DNA from: Beroe ovata
Taxonomy: Eukaryota; Ctenophora; Nuda; Beroida; Beroidae
Length of the DNA stretch: 19,835 bases
Direction: 5' to 3'
Assembly: GCA_946803715.1 (NCBI GenBank)
Contig: CAMPET010000050.1
Coordinates: 311,973-331,807 of the forward strand
The notes under the pieces were generated by a model. That model saw only the letters and a list, made by a program, of their open reading frames with translations, searched no databases and was not told where the DNA came from. Shown here one piece after another: positions 17,240-19,835 of this stretch. Numbering within the stretch: position 1 is the stretch's first letter; the number at the start of each line of letters is the position of its first letter. Both the position numbers and the translations under genes were made by a program.

Positions 17240-17457
17240 TTTATTGTGAAACATTCAGATGTAAATTCATTTACAACACAGACCACTTCGTGAATATTTG
17301 AATAATATTATAATTTCCAGTATAAAGTACAATTTTTATTTGAGTTTTTAGATTTCAATTTGTCTTTCATTGTTATCAGTAAGAGTCGTGCATTGATCAT
17401 TGATCAGTGAAAAAAAGATTATCCCATTCCTCAACATAACAGTTATTATGACATAGC

Positions 17458-17468
17458 TTATTTTTTAG
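17458..17468 (+). promoter_or_regulatory. Splice acceptor-like site two bases before the STAM start
   Basis: TTATTTTTTAG ends immediately before AT-ATGATG. The uninterrupted T tract plus AG is a textbook 3' splice site. It implies either a 5'UTR intron or trans-splicing of a leader almost directly onto the start codon. Confidence 0.55.
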
Positions 17469-17470
17469 AT

Positions 17471-19003
17471 ATGATGCCCAATCTGTTTGGTACGAGAAGT
17501 CCATTTGAAGACGCTGTGGATAAGATATGTGGTATTGGTGCAGAAAATGACGACTGGCAACTGATTATGAATTTGTGCGATAGTGTCAATACCACTCAGA
17601 ATGGCCCAAAGATAATGGTCAAGACTCTTATGAAGAAAATCAGGAACGCAGATGCCCTGCAATTGGAACATGCTGTAACACTTTTAGATGCATGTGTGAA
17701 TAATTGTAACCGCCCCTTCCACTTGGAGCTTTGTGCTAGAGATAATCTGAACGAGCTCAAACAGTTCCTGCTAAAGAACCGAACTCCCAGTAAGGGTGTT
17801 ACATCTCTGAAAGAATCAATGGTAAAATGGGCGAAGGCTTTCGGAGAAGACCCCCAGCTTTACCTACTCAGTGTTACAATTGTGAATTTGAAGGGGGATG
17901 GTGTAACTTTCCCAAGTGATGTTGGGAACGTTCCACCTGTCAACTTACCAACCTCATCAGCAACTCCTGCCTCCAGACAAACTGAGAGTGAAGAAGATAT
18001 GATAAAGAAGGCGATAGAGCTCAGTCTTAAGGAGTCCCAAGCAAAAGCAGGAGGTCATAGTAATAGTAACAGTGCTCTGTATCCAACGTTCACTGCAGAT
18101 AAGCCCTTATCTACTGACACTGAGCTCTTCAAGGTCAAGGCATTGTACGATTTCGAGGCTGCAGAAGAGAATGAGATAACATTCAAGGCAGGCGATATCA
18201 TATCAGTGACGGACAACTCAGATCAGAATTGGTGGAAAGGAAGAACGCCTCATAGCTCAGGATTATTCCCGGCAAACTTTGCTACCCGAGAACTAGAGGT
18301 TGCAACTCCACAACCCCCACAACCTGCTCAACCGGAGCCGGTAAAGGTGACGGAAGTGAATCCCCAGCAGATAGAGCTGTTGTTGGAGATGCTGCGCAAA
18401 GCTGATGCAACTGTTACCAATGAAGAGGAAGACAAGTTCATTGCAGAGCTGGAAGAGTCGGTTGCACAACAGAAACCCCTCATCGAAGCAGAGTACAACA
18501 AACTGAAGTCTCGTCACGAAGAGCTGGAGACTATAAACGATGACATGTCACGGGTTGTCGGACTTTTCCACAAGTTGCTGAAAGAGGCCCCCCCGGTGGC
18601 TCCTCCCCCTGTCGTCCAGCCAATCAGGTACTCCTACTTGCCCGGACAGGCAGTCCCCCACCCTACATGTGATCGACACTTTGCCCCACCCCCACACCAC
18701 TACACTCCAGCCATGCACATGGCTGGGAGCTCTCAGTATGACGGAAGTGCAGCATATAACCCTGGAGTTGGTCAAGCTGCTCATATGCAGAGTGCAGCGG
18801 GTGGGGGCCCGCTCTCCCAATCCCCTCCCCCTAACTACATGTCGCCTGCACCGCAAGGGGGCCCAAATCAGGATTACTATCAGGCAATGTACCAGCCGCC
18901 GGTGTACTCTCAGCCTAGCCAGATACCTGCAGCTGGTGCTCAGTCCAACATTGCACACGTCTCACCCATGCACCAGGGTGGAGGGGGTGCTGCGTTACAA
19001 TGA
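17471..19003 (+). CDS. STAM: STAM, signal-transducing adaptor molecule (ESCRT-0 subunit), single exon
   Basis: 510 residues, the size of animal STAM proteins. VHS domain about 10-145 (NPFDQ-like SPFEDAVDKIC start, then DDWQLIMNLCDSVN, LLDACVNNCNRPFHLELCAR and DPQLYLLSVTIVNLK). Ubiquitin-interacting motif about 173-190 (EEDMIKKAIELSLKES). SH3 about 219-278 (ALYDFEAAEENEITFKAGD, QNWWKGR, GLFPANF), with the ALYDF, WW and PxNF binding-surface residues present. GAT/coiled-coil core about 296-374, the segment that pairs with HRS. Pro/Gln/Tyr-rich tail 375-510. Family role: with HRS it captures ubiquitinated cargo on early endosomes for lysosomal sorting and recruits deubiquitinases through the SH3. 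The first of two adjacent ATGs follows a T-rich acceptor. No intron interrupts a gene that has many in vertebrates. Nothing suggests decay. Confidence 0.96.
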   Translation: MMPNLFGTRSPFEDAVDKICGIGAENDDWQLIMNLCDSVNTTQNGPKIMVKTLMKKIRNADALQLEHAVTLLDACVNNCNRPFHLELCARDNLNELKQFLLKNRTPSKGVTSLKESMVKWAKAFGEDPQLYLLSVTIVNLKGDGVTFPSDVGNVPPVNLPTSSATPASRQTESEEDMIKKAIELSLKESQAKAGGHSNSNSALYPTFTADKPLSTDTELFKVKALYDFEAAEENEITFKAGDIISVTDNSDQNWWKGRTPHSSGLFPANFATRELEVATPQPPQPAQPEPVKVTEVNPQQIELLLEMLRKADATVTNEEEDKFIAELEESVAQQKPLIEAEYNKLKSRHEELETINDDMSRVVGLFHKLLKEAPPVAPPPVVQPIRYSYLPGQAVPHPTCDRHFAPPPHHYTPAMHMAGSSQYDGSAAYNPGVGQAAHMQSAAGGGPLSQSPPPNYMSPAPQGGPNQDYYQAMYQPPVYSQPSQIPAAGAQSNIAHVSPMHQGGGGAALQ

Positions 19004-19690
19004 TCTGGAATTCGGACAGATCTGACAGACGGACGAGGAAAATGTCTCAGGAATAGGGCTGCTGTGAAAAGTTTATCCGACAGTTTTTATCTGAACTTCT
19101 AATATGAATCATTCAACGAATGTGATGTTTCTCGCCGTACTGTGACCAATTAGATATCTTCCTGCTTTGTTAGAACTTGACTTGCGATGTCGAATTTCGA
19201 CTTTTGATTGGTCTGAATTAGTCAAATTAGATCTTGAGGTAGAGCGTCTGGCCTCTTCGCTTAATTTGGTTGCTAACCCAGACTTGCTAGAAATTCATTG
19301 AAAGTTACGTATCGAAAAATGATTTAAAGCCCAAAGTAGTTACCTATTACCTACTTTATCACACGAAAACGAAAGAACATTTTAATGAAATTCCAAATAA
19401 TATATCAGCTCGTTGAGGATGACTTAAATTTCATTGATATCGATAAAACAAAATATGTGTGTACGTTTGATTTTGTTAAATTTGTGTAAATTGCTTTGTT
19501 TTGTAGATGAGATACAGCTTTCATCGACACGTGAAAAGATTACTGAGTCAATAGAAATCAGATTCATTTTGAAAATTCCATTGCCTATAAATCTATCACT
19601 AACTCGATTGGACTTTCGACTTTTATAACCCAAAACACTTACTTCAACGTTTTCCAGTTTACAATGTGAATGACAGTAGGTCGATAGTGG
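19004..19690. other. STAM 3' flank and intergenic region
   Basis: About 690 bp, AT-rich from 19300 on. No AATAAA or ATTAAA is visible, so the STAM 3' end is unassigned. Two overlapping frames of 60-70 codons on opposite strands (about 19424-19633) lie in low-complexity AT-rich DNA and look accidental. A T/C-rich acceptor-like CGTTTTCCAG (19648-19657) precedes the next open frame. Confidence 0.6.
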
Positions 19691-19835
19691 ATGTTTAACC
19701 GGTTTTCAAGTTATTGGTTTGGAAGTGACGAACCCCCTGTCGAACAGCAAGGGACGGGTGATATAGATGAGATCAGGAGACGACGTGTACTCCTGTTGGA
19801 AGCAGGTACAGCTCCGAGAAATGGGGGGGGGGGGC
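19691..19835 (+). CDS. Unrecognised 5' coding fragment, runs off the right edge
   Basis: An ATG at 19691, directly after an in-frame TAG at 19685-19687, opens 48 codons without a stop to the edge of the window. It begins MFNRFSSYWFGSDEPP and continues with an acidic DIDEIRRRRVLLLEAG. An acceptor-like TTTTCCAG lies 33 bp upstream, as with the two preceding genes. A donor-like GCAG|GTACAG at 19801-19810 may end the exon at 19804, making the final glycine codons in the 12-G run intronic. The DEIRRRR stretch resembles the N-terminal motif of some UFD2-type ubiquitin ligases, but this is far too short for an assignment. Confidence 0.4.
   Translation, partial: MFNRFSSYWFGSDEPPVEQQGTGDIDEIRRRRVLLLEAGTAPRNGGGG

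Larger units (their letters stand above)
16914..17470. other. Intergenic region between the SETDB1-like gene and STAM
   Basis: 557 bp of AT-rich DNA with no coding frame of note. It holds a candidate poly(A) signal (17234-17239), a small palindromic cluster TTGATCATTGATCA near 17395-17407, and an acceptor-like TTATTTTTTAG directly before the STAM start. A promoter for STAM would have to fit in here, unless its mRNA begins further upstream. Confidence 0.7.

Noticed and set aside
19424-19633. Overlapping open frames on both strands downstream of STAM
   Set aside because: AT-rich, mutually complementary, no domain or homologue recognised; no sign of selection can be seen.
1-19835. CRISPR arrays, bacterial operons, tRNA or rRNA genes
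   Set aside because: None seen. The tandem arrays have no spacers, and no tRNA A/B-box pair or rRNA-like segment was recognised; the gene structure is eukaryotic.

Overview
The window is nuclear DNA from an invertebrate metazoan. The evidence is spliced genes with GT-AG introns of about 70-290 bp, AATAAA/ATTAAA-type ends, and a SETDB1-family protein with triple Tudor, MBD and pre-SET/SET domains, an architecture known from animals. I cannot name the phylum. Genes are densely packed and all recognisable ones are on the + strand.

Layout. (1) 1-122: a pyrimidine-rich 31-bp minisatellite that runs into a splice acceptor. (2) 123-11562: nearly all of a BLTP2 (KIAA0100/hobbit/FMP27/SABRE) bridge-like lipid transfer protein gene. 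I hand-spliced 26 exons with consistent phase; they encode about 2,240 residues, close to human BLTP2 (about 2,235). The 5' half is cut into 25 small exons, while the last 3.35 kb is one exon. Inside it, 5772-6931 and 6933-7959 are two diverged copies of the same exons joined by a single N, most likely two haplotypes wrongly placed in tandem. (3) 11563-13262: intergenic DNA with a hairpin-rich, CG-alternating island (about 12000-12640) and a 25-bp perfect palindrome. (4) 13278-16913: an uninterrupted 1,211-codon SETDB1/eggless-like gene. It keeps the Tudor, MBD-like and nine-cysteine pre-SET modules, but its SET domain has lost the NHSC motif, the GWG motif and the post-SET cysteines, so it is probably a pseudo-methyltransferase. 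(5) 17471-19003: a single-exon STAM gene (VHS-UIM-SH3-GAT), an ESCRT-0 subunit. (6) 19691-19835: the start of an unrecognised open frame running off the right edge into a G homopolymer.

The genes have separate roles: lipid transfer at membrane contact sites, H3K9-type chromatin regulation, and ubiquitin-dependent endosomal sorting. I see no operon logic. The three downstream genes each have a 3' splice-acceptor-like sequence 2-33 bases before the ATG, which would fit 5'UTR introns or spliced-leader trans-splicing. The most interesting items are the catalytically dead SETDB1-like protein and the N-joined duplication, where all 11 coding differences are synonymous.
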